NCBI GenBank assembly: GCA_036346375.1
Contig: CM070520.1
Coordinates: 43,915,854-43,979,853 of the forward strand
Length of the DNA: 64,000 bases
DNA from: Guadua angustifolia
Lineage: Eukaryota > Streptophyta > Magnoliopsida > Poales > Poaceae
Direction: 5' to 3'
The position numbers and the translations under genes were made by a program. Positions within the stretch are counted from its first letter, which is position 1. Each line of letters starts with the position of its first letter. The notes under the pieces are model-generated. The model searched no databases, was not told the origin of the DNA, and saw only the letters and a program-made list of their open reading frames with translations. Positions 47,641 to 59,505 of this stretch are shown here, in pieces.

Positions 47641-47879
47641 CGCTAGCGGGTAGTGCTCATTTAGGCCAAGTACGACACGCATAATAAAATGATGATTACG
47701 CCTTATATATGCAAAACGTTGATATTACGTCTTATAAATGCAAAATGTTGATATTAGCAACTCTAACGCACGACAAAATGGTGATTATACCTTATAAATG
47801 CAAAACGTTGATATTACGCCTTATAAATGCAAAACGTTGATATTAGCAATTCTAACGTACGACAAAATGATCATTCAAG

Positions 47880-49860
47880 TTGTGCGAAGATTCATCTCAT
47901 GACTTTGATAATTTAAAATTTCAGACAAACTTGCTGCACATGGTCTCCAATCAGGGAAAAGTGCCGGATGGCGCTGAGCCCGTGAACCAAAGCCTGGAGC
48001 AAAACTCAACAAGGTTCCTCAACCTAGAACAACCCGAGGCAACAAATGTACACGAGGTAATTCTTTAGTACCATTCTTGAGTAGGAAGTGCTTTCCGATG
48101 AAATTCTTCATGTAGACGTGGTAATTTTCTAGCAGGACCAAACGACTAATGAAACAGTCAAAATGCAGGATCAGACATCAGGTGAACGAAGGCAGCATCA
48201 TGGGCCAGGTCCTAGCAAGATGCGCACAGGTGAACGAAAAGTGGTCGGGTAGCTTACCGTAGTCGGGGAACCAGCTATACCCACATCATTACTTAGGCCA
48301 TATCGGACAGCATGTGGGGTCCTAGCTAGAGATAATGTGCCCATCATCTACAAATCATGGACATGTCAGCGCGATTGCCCGTCGTATGTTCCCGATGACA
48401 TCAAGGAAACATTGTGGACAGAGTTGACAGTGAAGTTCCAGTTTCCCGAAGATTAGTTGGAGCTTGCTAGGAAACGTGCACTAACCGTTATGGGATCCGC
48501 ATGAACGAACTGGAAGACAAAGCTAAATAAGGAGTATGTCAAGAAGGATCAAACGCCAGATTTTAAATGATACCCGAGGTTAGAACAATTTTGGGATGAA
48601 TTAAATGCGATATAAGAAATCGATGAAGCCGAGCTATCGATGAGAACAAGGCTAATTCGGACAAGAACATTTACCCCCATGTGCTAAGCACCGGTGGCTA
48701 TGTGAGGAAAGTACCCAAGTGGGATGCATGGGAAGAACAGCTAACTCGTAGTGTTGTTATTACTGCGACGTCCGAGATGGCCCAAAGATCAAAGTATTGG
48801 TTGCTTGCGAGGGGATCTAGTCTATCGGATGATGGTAGCTTAAGCTTCAGAAGCGAAAAAGACGAGGAAATCTCGAAGAAGATCGCAGATGCCCACTCCC
48901 AAGCTTCTCAGGGCTCCTTCCAGCCAAGAAGGGAGAATAATGAGCTAACACACGCCTTGGGTAATAAAGAGCACCCTGGTCGCATCAAAGGGTTTGGTTT
49001 GGTGCCCTGGAAAGCAGCGTTCCCAGAGGATGCTGAAATTTATTAGCGACCAAAGAAATCTAGACAAGAACAGTTGGATGAACATGTAAGAGAAATAGAA
49101 GACCGGATGCACAGAAGGGAAATTGAATTTGAAGAAAAGATTCAAAAGATGCAAGAAATGCTAGCAAACGTCCTTAGCGAACGTCAGCACATGACGGCGT
49201 CCACCAGCTCCAGAGTCCCGCCGTGCCGCATAAAAGCAGCCAAGCGTCTGCAGGCGCTCCTAAAGAGGACTCAGCGTGTAGTTTTCCTATGTACAAAATC
49301 GTAGAGCCAACACGCTGCAGTTTGCACCTGCTAGTAGCGAACATTACCATCAAGGTGGCTGAAGGGGTGGCTTGGCCATGCAGCAAGGGGCAGATGTGGG
49401 GTTTATCATTCAAGAGCAGCGAAGACGAAGCAATGACACAAAGAGTTCATGAGTTTTACGCCGAGTCCACCCAAGAATCTTTCCACCCAGACAGGGAGAA
49501 AGACAAGCTAACAGCGGCCCTAGGAAACAAAGAGCACCACAGTGGGACACGGCGTCGGGTCAAGGTTCCATGGAAGATGGGATTCCACGAGCAGGAGACT
49601 CTTATAGAGTCGGAAGAGAGCTAAAGAAGAGCGGGCTGAGTAGGAAATGGAAAGGATGAAGGAAAGGGTTCTGCGAAAAATACAAGGCACCATTGAAGAA
49701 CAAGTTCAACGACAAGTACAACAAGCCTTGAGCCAGGCGCAGACCCACAACGTTCTCTCCAGCCCTACAGGTCGTCGCAACAGTTGCGTGTCCACGCCAT
49801 TGGCAAAAGCGGACAATAACCATTATCCTGTGGACGACAAAAACCACTACTGATGGCAAT
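47880..49860 (+). pseudogene. Second CACTA-3 gene, Transposase_24-like
   Basis: Starts in a frame with FQTNLLHMVSNQGK (47880-48068). The family signature RTACGVLARDNVPIIYKSW (about 48305-48360) is followed by a block with several stops (48390-48660). Then come YPHVLSTGGYVRKVPKWDAW and RSKYWLLARG with SQGSFQPRRE and ALGNKEHPGR (48681-49046), a coiled coil (49074-49200), a second version of the SQ-SF-P-RE / ALGNKEH block (49405-49600), another basic coiled coil (49647-49735) and NNHYPVDD (49812-49840), matching DHYPVDDI in CACTA-1. No Ulp1-like part follows. Probably a DNA-binding accessory transposase; the gene is dead. Confidence 0.75.
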
Positions 49861-50139
49861 TATGAACCGCCACAGATGAGCTTTTTCAAGGTAGTGCGAG
49901 TTAAAAGAATTTTATTTTTTGCGACTAATTTTACCATGCAGCACAACACTGATCATGAAGAAGGGTTTATAAAACAATAACAGAACTAGTCATCATCATA
50001 CATAGGACTGTACTTCTTATCGCCCTGGTCACTAGTTCTGTATTGATAGCTATTCTGAAACTAGCTGAGTTTGATCTGTATGGTTATCACGTAACAGATT
50101 ATTGCTATTTTTTAAAAGTAGCTAATAAATGGCCAAATA

Positions 50140-51033
50140 ATATTCTCTACTTTTAACAAACTGAGAGAGACAAACTACGTAGGAAGAGGTGCTCAAGTTA
50201 ACCTTACGTTTTCGCTGGAATGGAATCCCCTATCCTATCTTACTAGATTGAATTGCATGATGCTGCGCTGCGACGAAAAAAACATAAACGCGATTTCCAA
50301 TTCAGCTATAAACTCTCGACGAATCTGTGTTTTCTATGAAAGCCGTTTTTTCCATTTTTTTAGAAAACCGTGTGCAAAAAAATCGATGAAAGGACCTAAA
50401 CGCGATTTCTAATTTAGCTATAAATCGCGTGTAGGGACCTAAACGGAATTTTGAAATTTCTCGGGTCTATCTTACTTAAAAAACGGAGAAAGGACCTAAA
50501 CGTAAGGAGCAAGGGCCTGTTTGTTACGTTTTTGGACCTGTCTGTTATCCTGAAAAATTAAAAAAGGGCTTGCTCGCGATTTGAATCTAACGGGAGATTT
50601 TTTCTGCAAAACAGCGCGCGAGGGACCCAAACACGATTTAGAAAAAATATCTTCCCCTCACAAAAAATCGTGAAGGATCTATTCGTAATTTACAAGAACC
50701 TATCCGTAATTTGATGAAACGGAGAGGCTTTTTCGCAAAATCGCCAAATGGACAGGTGGCATCGCTGTCCATGCGCCATTCTCGGCCTCTTTAAAATCGC
50801 CAAATGGACAGGTGGCATCGCTGTCCATGCGCCATTCTCAGCCTCTATGCATGTATGGTGGAAAACAAGTCTTCTCAACGTCAAGACTAAGTGTGTGGTT
50901 CTCAACAAACAATAAACATCAAAATGAAGAGAAAAACTAGTCTTCCTACCCAATGGTCGCTGTAAGGCAGAGGACAGTTCTGCCCTGACTTATGTGAGCG
51001 CTGTAGAGGTACTGGTCAATTTCCCCAACCAGC
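50140..51033. other. Upstream region of NLR-2
   Basis: 50225-50700 is a degenerate intergenic repeat with words such as GGACCTAAACGCGATTTC. 50739-50850 holds a direct duplication of about 56 bp (AAAATCGCCAAATGGACAGG...). 49905-50140, just before, is the segment shared with 31915-32135. I see no clear TATA box. Confidence 0.55.
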
Positions 51034-54000
51034 TTGACAGAGCTCGTCTCCTTGTTCGATTATTCCAGCATCGATCGTAGATCGTCTTCCCATTTCCTCT
51101 CTCACGGAGACTCTCTGAGTGCCATGGAGGCTCCGATGAGTTCTTCCGTGGGCGCCATGGAGGCTCCGATGAGTTCCTCCCTGGGTGCCATGGGCCCTCT
51201 TCTGAGGAAGCTCGATTCACTGCTGGCCCCCGAAGACCGGCGTCCAAAGCCACTGAAGGACGGAATCGAGCTCCTCAAGGAAGATGTAGAAGGAATTAGC
51301 GCCGCCCTTGTGGAGCAGTCAACTGTAGATTCCCCAAGCCACAAGGCAAAATACTGGATGGATGAGGTCCGTGAACTTTCTTATGACATCGAGGACTACA
51401 TCGACAGCAAGATTCTGAAGAACACCGACGCAGGCGCGAAGGTCGGGCCCGTCCACAACCACAAGGTCGGTCGTGTTAAGATTGCTCGGCTTTCCAAGAA
51501 GCCGGAGCCTTGCACGAAGATCACCAAAATCGCAGAGCTCAGGACTCAGGTGCGGGAGGCAAGCGAACGGCACGAAAGGTATCAGCTTGATGGCTGCGCC
51601 TCGAGTTCTCGCCGTGTGTTCACTGTGCATGGTCAGGTTCCAGCGCTGCATCGAGGCTCTGCCAATTTCTATGTTGGTATCGACGACTCAAGGATGGAGC
51701 TTACCAAGTGGCTTACCGACGAAGCAGAGCGGCAGCGGAAAGTCGTGTCTATTGTTGGATCTGCAGGGATTGGTAAGACCACGCTTGCTAGACAACTTTA
51801 CCATGAGATTAAAGGGCAATTCGAATGCCGGGCTTTTGTGCGTGCGTCGCGAAAGCCTGACATGAGGAGGCTACTTGCGGGCATGCTCTCTCAAGTTGAC
51901 CGCCGTCGACGGCACTCTGATACCTGCACGGTGCAGAACCTCATCGACAGTCTCAGGGAACATCTCCAAGATAAGAGGTACTAGCTATGTACCCGTGCGA
52001 TACAACAAAAACTCAATTTACAATAAAAATTTTATTTGCAAAAAACACTAACCTTATCTAAATAATAATGTTCACTATGAATATACAATTGTTAAATATT
52101 TAAATCAATTCATCGAAGTATACAAATTTCAAGCACCTGCTTACAAACTCGAGCTTAAAATTATCTTTAATTTTACAAACTTAAATAATAACATCACAGC
52201 ACTTAGGATTGTAAATTTGTAACGCTATAATTCGAGATCGATCGATCGACCGAAAGAGCTATACCTGCTGTCCTATGGGCGCAAAAGCATTGAAGAGGTA
52301 AACGTCATCTGTATGTGACTGTCACCATCAGCGGCGTGCGTGGCTCGTACACCTTACTCTGGCCATACCATAGCCCCACCCCATCAACTAGCTCCACCGC
52401 CTCCTCGCCTCTCCTCACGAGCGCCTCTCTCAACCTATTGACATCATCCACCGCGCGTGAGCTCCAGCAGCACCGCCAGCCTATCTCACCACTGACCTGC
52501 TCTTACGCCGCATCAACGAGATCAGGAAGGTCTCCCATTACTTCCGCTCAATGGATAAGCTCAACACATCTGTAGGAGAGGCAAGAAGCAATGAGGTTAT
52601 ATAGATTCAGCAACCGAGAAGATATCTACATAATCTAGATTAAGAAATCGTTGAATAAGAAAGGCAACAAAAGGGAAAGAGGTGAGAAGAGATTCAACTC
52701 CATGAATCGGAACTTTGCTTCTTTCGGAAGAGAATCAATCAATCCAATCCGAAAAGCACAGGAGCAATCGCCGCCGATTCAAATGCCATATCAATGGGAG
52801 AAAGGAAATCAATAAATGAGTCATGCATATTTATTTACTTGTTGCGATGAAATGATCTAATCCAATCTATCGGGTGGCTACTGCCCGCTTCCCACTCAGC
52901 CACGTGAGTGCACACACGCGTCGGGGTGAGGGTGAAGAACGGGCATACCACCACCAACTCTTAATTAAAATTAGTAGAGATTTTGTTTACCTTTTCTCCC
53001 TGTCAGGGTGTGCACAACAATTGGTTACTCTTTAGTTATCCTAAAGACTCAAAATAACCCGGAGGTCAAAGTTGTGCACAATTGAGTTTTGCAAATGGTT
53101 TGGGGATCGAGCATGTAGTTTAAGCTAAAATTTACTAAAAATAATAAATCTGATAACAAGGGTTCAGATTCATGACGTTCATACTTTCTGCCTATAAACA
53201 CTGTGTTTTTTTCCTATAACTACTTAGCCATCTCCAATCCATTGCATCGAAAGTTGTATTCAAGGGCTTCAACATTATCTAGATGCAACTAAAGTGACAA
53301 TATCCCCATTGCATTATCTGTACTACTCTCTTCCAGTAAATTTTCCACCCACATCAAGCCCCACAAGTCATACAAATTTAATTCACCTCAAACTGTGAGG
53401 TCGACAGAAAACCTCCAATGCTTCCTCAAATCTGGAAAAAATTATCTGAGGAAGGACCCTAACCCTCTTCTGTTGAAGCATTCTTCTCCCAACTCCTTCC
53501 CCAGCTCCCTCCTCACCCCACACCTTTGACGCTGCCACCTCCCTCCCATCCTCCTGCTGCTGCTATCCTTCCTCTCTTTGCTTCTGCCACATGGTGTAAT
53601 CAGCTGTACGGCCTCAACAGAAGGGGGTTAGGGTCCTCCCCAGATAATTTTCCCCACAAATCCTATTGTATTCGTGACGTCAACTCAAATCCTCCAATGT
53701 TTCTGGAATAACCTATTTCAAAATTTTCGGAAGATTCTATGAAGAGTGGGCATTTAGTGCAAATTATCCTTGCCGTATAAATTTGTGAAAAATAAAGTAA
53801 CATATAAAACTAGGAAATGAACAAAAAGATGAAGACAATGTTTAATATATTGTACAAATTGACCAAATTTCATGATCTAACTCTTTGAACAATTGAAGAA
53901 ACAAAAATAATGTTTAATTATATTTTTCCTTTGTAGTTAGTGAGAATTCAAAACACTAATCAATTATTATGCGCAGTAGGATATTTTTTTTGAAATTTTC

Positions 54001-55854
54001 CGTGGAAACCATTTGATTACATCATTTCACTTGTAATTTACCTTGGTAATGTTTCTATAATTGCCATTTCTCTAGACAAGATATAGTTGTAATATATAAA
54101 TTTATTTTGCAGATACTTTATTGTAATTGATGATTTATGGAAGCAACAGCATGGGATATTGTTAACAGTGCTTTCCGGATAGTAATAATTGCAGTAGAAT
54201 AATAATAACGGCAGAAATTGAGGGTGTAGCTCTGGAATGCTGTGGCTATCAGTCTGAAAATATTTTGAAGATGAACCCTCTTGGCAGCCACGACACTGGA
54301 AAACTTTTCTTCAATATAGTTTTTGGCTCTGAACAGCGATCCGCTCAATTTAAAGAAGTTTCAAATATAATAATAGGAAAATGTGGTGGTTTGCCACTAG
54401 CAACCATCTGTATAGCCGGTCTTTTAGCAAGCCAGCCGGACAACTCAGAGCTATGGCATCATGTACAGAAATGTTTATGTTCCAATTTGAGTACAAATCC
54501 TACTTTGGATGAGATGCTGAAAGAAATATTAAACCTTAGCTACAGTAGTCTTCCTCATTATTTGAAGACATGCCTGCTGTATCTTAGTATGTATCCCGAT
54601 GGGCACACATTGTGGAAAGTTGATTTGTTGAAGCAATGGATATCTGAAGGTTTCATCATTGCAATAGAAGGAAAAGACACAAAAGAAGTTGCAGAGATCT
54701 ATTTCGATGAGCTCGTCAACAGGGGAATGATCCAACCTATGCAAATTAACTTCAATGATGAGGTGCTGTCCTGTACAGTGCACCACACGGTATTTGATCT
54801 TATTATGCACAAATCCAAAGAAGAGAACTTCATCACTGCCATTGATTACTCTCAGACCATTACAGGACCTTCTAGCATGGTTCGTCGACTTTCCCTCCAG
54901 TTGAGCTGTGCCAAATATGCGACCAAACTGGCATGTGTAACACTGTCACAAATTCGATCACTTGTCTTTTTTGGACTCCTCAGGTGTTTGCCTTCTGTTG
55001 TGGAATTTAAGCTGCTGCGAGTTCTAATCCTTGAATTTTGGGGCAATCAATATGGGCATACGAGTGTCAACCTCACCAGAATTTGCCGATTGTTTCACCT
55101 GAGATATATGAAGATTTTGAGCGATGTCATTGTAGAACTGCCAGCCCAGATGCGAGGGCTACAATACTTGGAAACACTAGAAATAGATGCAAAGATATCT
55201 GCTGTTCCATTGGATATTATCCATCTCCCGGGCTTGTTGCACCTCTCCCTTCGACATGAGTCAAATCTACCTGATGGGATTGGCCGGATAAGGTCTCTGC
55301 GTACACTACAGTATTTTGACCTTGGCAATAACTCTGAAGACAATGTACGGAGCCTTGGCGAGCTGATGAACCTGCAGGATCTTCATCTGATGTATTCTAC
55401 TGCGCCGTCTGATGAGCATCTGAAGAGGAACCTGGTAGCTCTGGCGTCTTCTCTTGGGAAACATTTTTAGATCAAAAAGGACATCAAGAGATGTCCCAGT
55501 TCCATTTAAGAAACTGGAAAGCAAACATTTAGTCCCAAACATGACCACAAAACCGTACCCATGGCCATCAGCCAAACTCCACAGACTAAACCAACTCACC
55601 TCACAACCGCAGTTAACCTCGCAGGGCACAGTATCAGGATTTTTACCTCCACTTAAGCTAAGCATCACAACAGGCAAACTTCCGGCATTTAACTCAAAGA
55701 AAACAGAAAGAAACACCAGGACACAACTATAACGTTTTCTCTTTTATGAAGATTAGACACAGCACTCCTTCATTTTCATTCTTCTGGCGATCTCCACCAC
55801 AGCAACTACTTCAACTCCTCAAGACATTCCCAGACACAAAGACATCACTCCAAA

Positions 55855-58800
55855 TCAGACTTCCACGCCCTCCAGTTCCAAAGGCGCTTGGACATGGAGC
55901 TCCAGATGTTTACAGAACTTCAAAATTTTGGTTTCCATCTCCCCCATGAATAGCGGACTCCAGCTTCTCAACAGAGCAAGCATTTTCCTCCAAAGATTTT
56001 TCACACTTAACCAATCCTGAAATCGAAAAATCATGTTATTCCTACATTTCCAAATGCTCCATAGGGTAGCAGCACCAATAGAATTCAAAGCCCCATTCTT
56101 ATTGTTACTAAGCCAGAAATGCGCAATAGACTCAAGATTAAAACCAATCACAACACCAAAAAATTTAGAGATCAGATTCCATATATTCTGAGCCACAACA
56201 CAATCAAAAAAGATATGATTAATCGATTCATCCTCATTACAGCAATAGCATTCACTTCCCTTATCGATGCCTCTCTTCAATAAGTTGTCCTTGGTCATAA
56301 GCTTATTATGTGAAAGCAACCAAAGAAAGACCTGCACTCTAGGAGGCACAGTTAGTTTCCAAACTGCAGGAATATAGACGGGCACCACACCCCTGAAATT
56401 AATAATAGCATAAAGCGATTTAACCGAGTAAGTGCCTTTATTAGAATACTGCCAAACCAAAGAGTCATCTTCCTCAGAAAGCATAATACTTTTAGCCACC
56501 TCCACGAGTTCAAACCATCTGATCATTAAGTGTTCCGAAAAAGATCGCCGGAAAGTGCATCTAACATTAGTCCCATCCCAAATATCAGCAATCGAAACAC
56601 CTTTTTCATTAACCAGAGCATAAAGATCCGAGAATTGAATCGCTAAGCAAGTAACACCGAACCAAATATCTTCCCAGAATCTAACTTTCTTCCCATTACC
56701 CACTAGCCATCTATAACCAAATTTAGTGGCTTGAGCGGCCCAAAGAATGCCTTTACAGAACATTGACACATGATCAGGATGACAAGCAAAGATATTAGGA
56801 TCATCAATTTTATATTTAAAACGAAGCAAGTCCATCCATTGTTTATTATCATTGGCATATAACCTTTTCACCCAAGAAGCTAACAAGCACATATTCAAAT
56901 CTCTAATATTAGGAATACCAAGCCCCCCATAGTCCTTTTCCATGCAAACCAAATTCCAGTTGGCTAGATGTAATTTATTGTGACCTTCAAAATCATTCCA
57001 GAAACAGCTAGCCATATGGGAATTTAACATATCAATAGCCCATTTCGCAAACTTGAAAAAAGACATCAGGTACAAAGGAATACTCGATAAACAAGCTTTA
57101 ATGAGAGTCAAACGACCACCATAGGAGAGCAGTTTACCCCTCCAACCAGCTATTCTTTTTAAAATTTTATCGACCAGAGGCTGCAAATCTTCTTTGCGAA
57201 GCCGATCATAGTGGAGAGGAATACCCAAATACTTAATGGGAAAAGAGCCAACTTTACAACACAGAATACTTGCAAATGTATCCACTTCACTCTCAGTACA
57301 TCCCATGGGAATTAACTCGCTTTTGTGAAAGTTAATGCGCAGACCCGACATTTGCTCAAAACACGAGAGAAACCATTTAAGATGTAAGATAAAACTCTCA
57401 TCATTTTTAAGGAACAGAAGGGTATCATCAGCGTATTGCAAGCTAATAATACCTCTAGGACAAAAATTACTACAAAGGCCTTCCAGCAAACCATTATCCA
57501 TGACTTTTTGGAGCATTCTGGTAAAAACATCAGCAACCACATTAAAAAGAATGGGAGAAAGCGGATCACCTTGCCTTAACCCTTTACCAGTCTGGAAAAA
57601 CTCACTTTCCACATTGTTAAGTTTAATCCCTACAGAACCTTTGCTCAACACCGAGTAAATCCAACCTTGCCATTTGCTCCCAAAACCCCACTTATTAAGC
57701 ACATCCATTAAAAAATCCCAATTAACTTTGTCGTAAGCTTTTTCAAAATCTAACTTCAAGACAATTCCTTTCAGATTTTTCCGATGGATTTCATGAATAA
57801 TCTCATGGGCAGTAACCACGCTTTCTAGAATGTACCTATTCTTCAGAAACGTTGTTTGATTATGAAGAATCATCCGATTACAAACTGGACTAATCCTGTT
57901 TGTAAGCACTTTGGTAATGATTTTATAGCTACAATTCAACAAACTAATAGGTCTAAATTGCTTGATGCTTCTCGCATTACTTTCTTTAGGGATCAAAGTA
58001 ATCATCGCAAAATTAAGCCGAAACAAGTCCAAGCCACCGCTATAAAGCTCAATGAAAATATTAAACAGATCATTCTTAATCAGGTCCCAAAAATTTTGAT
58101 AGAAAAGAAATGGGAGACCATCCGGACCAGGGGCCCCATCCGAATAAGATTCAAAAACAGCTCTTCTAATCTCTTCTTCATTGAAAGGAGCTTCTAAAGC
58201 AGCGTTCTCCTCCGCAGAAATTTTATCTTCCAAATTAAAGAACCGATCGCTAATATTGATATTCAATTTAGATTCAAAACCAAAAAGCGTTTTATAATAA
58301 TCACAAGCAATTTCCATCATCTCATTTTGCTCAGTAGTCGGACCATGCGGCCCATCAAGAACCGAAATGTAACTCTTCCTACGCCTTTGATTAGCCACAG
58401 CATGAAAATATTTCGTATTCCTATCCCCTTCTTTCACATTTCTATCTCTCGCTCTTTGTCTAGCTTTAGTTTCCTCCATCGCCCAAATACTTTCAAGCTC
58501 TTTTCTTGCAAAAGTCAGTCTAGCATTTTCCTCACTAGACAGCATCCTAGTTTCCGAAGCTACATCTAACACACACACCTCATTAAGGAAACGCCTCTTC
58601 TTATTTTTAATATTAGCTTCAACATTACAGCTCCAACCCTTAGTTGCTTTTCTCACATTCCGAACCTTAGCCTGCCACACATCAATGGCTTTACCTTTAG
58701 GGATGGGACTTTGCCAAGCTTTATAAACAACATCACGGAACTCTTCATGAAGAAGCCACCACTTTTCAAATTTATAACTAACATTAACACGCGGAATACC

Positions 58801-59505
58801 ATCTCCTGAATCCCACAGAATAGGAGAATGGTCACTACCAACTCTAGCAAGAGAGGAGGCAGTCGCAAGCGGAAAACGAGCCTCAAACGAAGTACTACAA
58901 AAAATTCTATCAATAACCGACATGATTGAATTCTCTTGGTTATTAGACCACGTAAAATGCCGGCCAGCTAATTGTAATTCCATAAGACCCCACAGGTCAA
59001 TCCATTCATTGAACTTATTACACCATCTACTATCTATAGCACCATTACTTTTATCAGCTTGAGATCTAACCAAATTAAAATCTCCACCTATTATAACAGG
59101 GGTAAGGCTGTCAGCCATTAAAATTTCATGCAACTCAGAAAGGAAAGCAAGTTTACCATCATTATATGGAGACCCATACACCACAATGAGCCTCCAAATA
59201 AAATCCAGCCGTTTCGATTTAAACATGCATTGTACTGAAAATTCTTTAACCTCAACCCGGAGAATTTCCATAATATCCTCATTAATTCCCACCAAAATTC
59301 CCCCCGCAGAGGATTTGGCCGGAAGCCAGTGCCAATCAAAGTTTGTAGATCCACTAATGGTATTAAGGAAAGAGCTACTAAAATCCTCCTTTTTTGTTTC
59401 TTGAAGCCCCACAAAATCAATTCTATTGTTTCGGATCATATCCCTCAAACAATGAGTCTTAACAGGTTGTCCTAACCCTCTGACATTCCAAAACAACCCT
59501 CTCAT
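55855..59505 (-). CDS. LINE ORF2: endonuclease and reverse transcriptase
   Basis: This 1,216-residue protein would nick target DNA and copy LINE RNA at the nick (target-primed reverse transcription). The N-terminal APE-type endonuclease has WNVRGLG (residues 6-12), QETK, GGDFNLV, DRIF and the catalytic GSDHSP (223-228). The reverse transcriptase has LKLDFEKAYDKVNWDF, RQGDPLSPILFN and the active-site YADD (691-694), followed by a thumb region. A C-terminal Cys/His motif (CYCCNEDESINHIFFDC) matches the zf-RVT domain of plant L1 proteins. No RNase H domain follows, as in many but not all plant L1s. Length is normal and no stop or frameshift is seen. The start overlaps the ORF1 stop (ATGA), suggesting reinitiation. 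Catalytic residues look intact, so activity is possible. Confidence 0.96.
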   Translation of the reverse strand: MRGLFWNVRGLGQPVKTHCLRDMIRNNRIDFVGLQETKKEDFSSSFLNTISGSTNFDWHWLPAKSSAGGILVGINEDIMEILRVEVKEFSVQCMFKSKRLDFIWRLIVVYGSPYNDGKLAFLSELHEILMADSLTPVIIGGDFNLVRSQADKSNGAIDSRWCNKFNEWIDLWGLMELQLAGRHFTWSNNQENSIMSVIDRIFCSTSFEARFPLATASSLARVGSDHSPILWDSGDGIPRVNVSYKFEKWWLLHEEFRDVVYKAWQSPIPKGKAIDVWQAKVRNVRKATKGWSCNVEANIKNKKRRFLNEVCVLDVASETRMLSSEENARLTFARKELESIWAMEETKARQRARDRNVKEGDRNTKYFHAVANQRRRKSYISVLDGPHGPTTEQNEMMEIACDYYKTLFGFESKLNINISDRFFNLEDKISAEENAALEAPFNEEEIRRAVFESYSDGAPGPDGLPFLFYQNFWDLIKNDLFNIFIELYSGGLDLFRLNFAMITLIPKESNARSIKQFRPISLLNCSYKIITKVLTNRISPVCNRMILHNQTTFLKNRYILESVVTAHEIIHEIHRKNLKGIVLKLDFEKAYDKVNWDFLMDVLNKWGFGSKWQGWIYSVLSKGSVGIKLNNVESEFFQTGKGLRQGDPLSPILFNVVADVFTRMLQKVMDNGLLEGLCSNFCPRGIISLQYADDTLLFLKNDESFILHLKWFLSCFEQMSGLRINFHKSELIPMGCTESEVDTFASILCCKVGSFPIKYLGIPLHYDRLRKEDLQPLVDKILKRIAGWRGKLLSYGGRLTLIKACLSSIPLYLMSFFKFAKWAIDMLNSHMASCFWNDFEGHNKLHLANWNLVCMEKDYGGLGIPNIRDLNMCLLASWVKRLYANDNKQWMDLLRFKYKIDDPNIFACHPDHVSMFCKGILWAAQATKFGYRWLVGNGKKVRFWEDIWFGVTCLAIQFSDLYALVNEKGVSIADIWDGTNVRCTFRRSFSEHLMIRWFELVEVAKSIMLSEEDDSLVWQYSNKGTYSVKSLYAIINFRGVVPVYIPAVWKLTVPPRVQVFLWLLSHNKLMTKDNLLKRGIDKGSECYCCNEDESINHIFFDCVVAQNIWNLISKFFGVVIGFNLESIAHFWLSNNKNGALNSIGAATLWSIWKCRNNMIFRFQDWLSVKNLWRKMLALLRSWSPLFMGEMETKILKFCKHLELHVQAPLELEGVEV

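Larger units (their letters stand above)
39773..49900 (+). mobile_element. CACTA-3: En/Spm-type transposon with two decayed genes, 3' end missing
   Basis: Starts CACTACTACAGACTGC at 39773, followed by subterminal repeats ATCACTGCCGGTT...AACCGGCAGTGAT (39812-40130) and a TATA box (40141-40150). TNP2 is at 40864-45210 and the second gene at about 46090-49860, both on the plus strand. No matching right terminus (GCAGTCTGTAGTAGTG) is visible: sequence shared with 31915 begins near 49905, so the 3' end and any Ulp1-like part are deleted. The candidate TSD (AAT) cannot be confirmed. Confidence 0.75.

Noticed and set aside
52315..53711. Plus-strand ORFs in the NLR-2 intron
   Set aside because: Low-complexity Ser/Thr/Pro readings without similarity I recognise; splice signals on both sides indicate intron sequence.
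54118..54348. Minus-strand ORF of 76 residues
   Set aside because: Antisense of NLR-2 exon 2; no domain.
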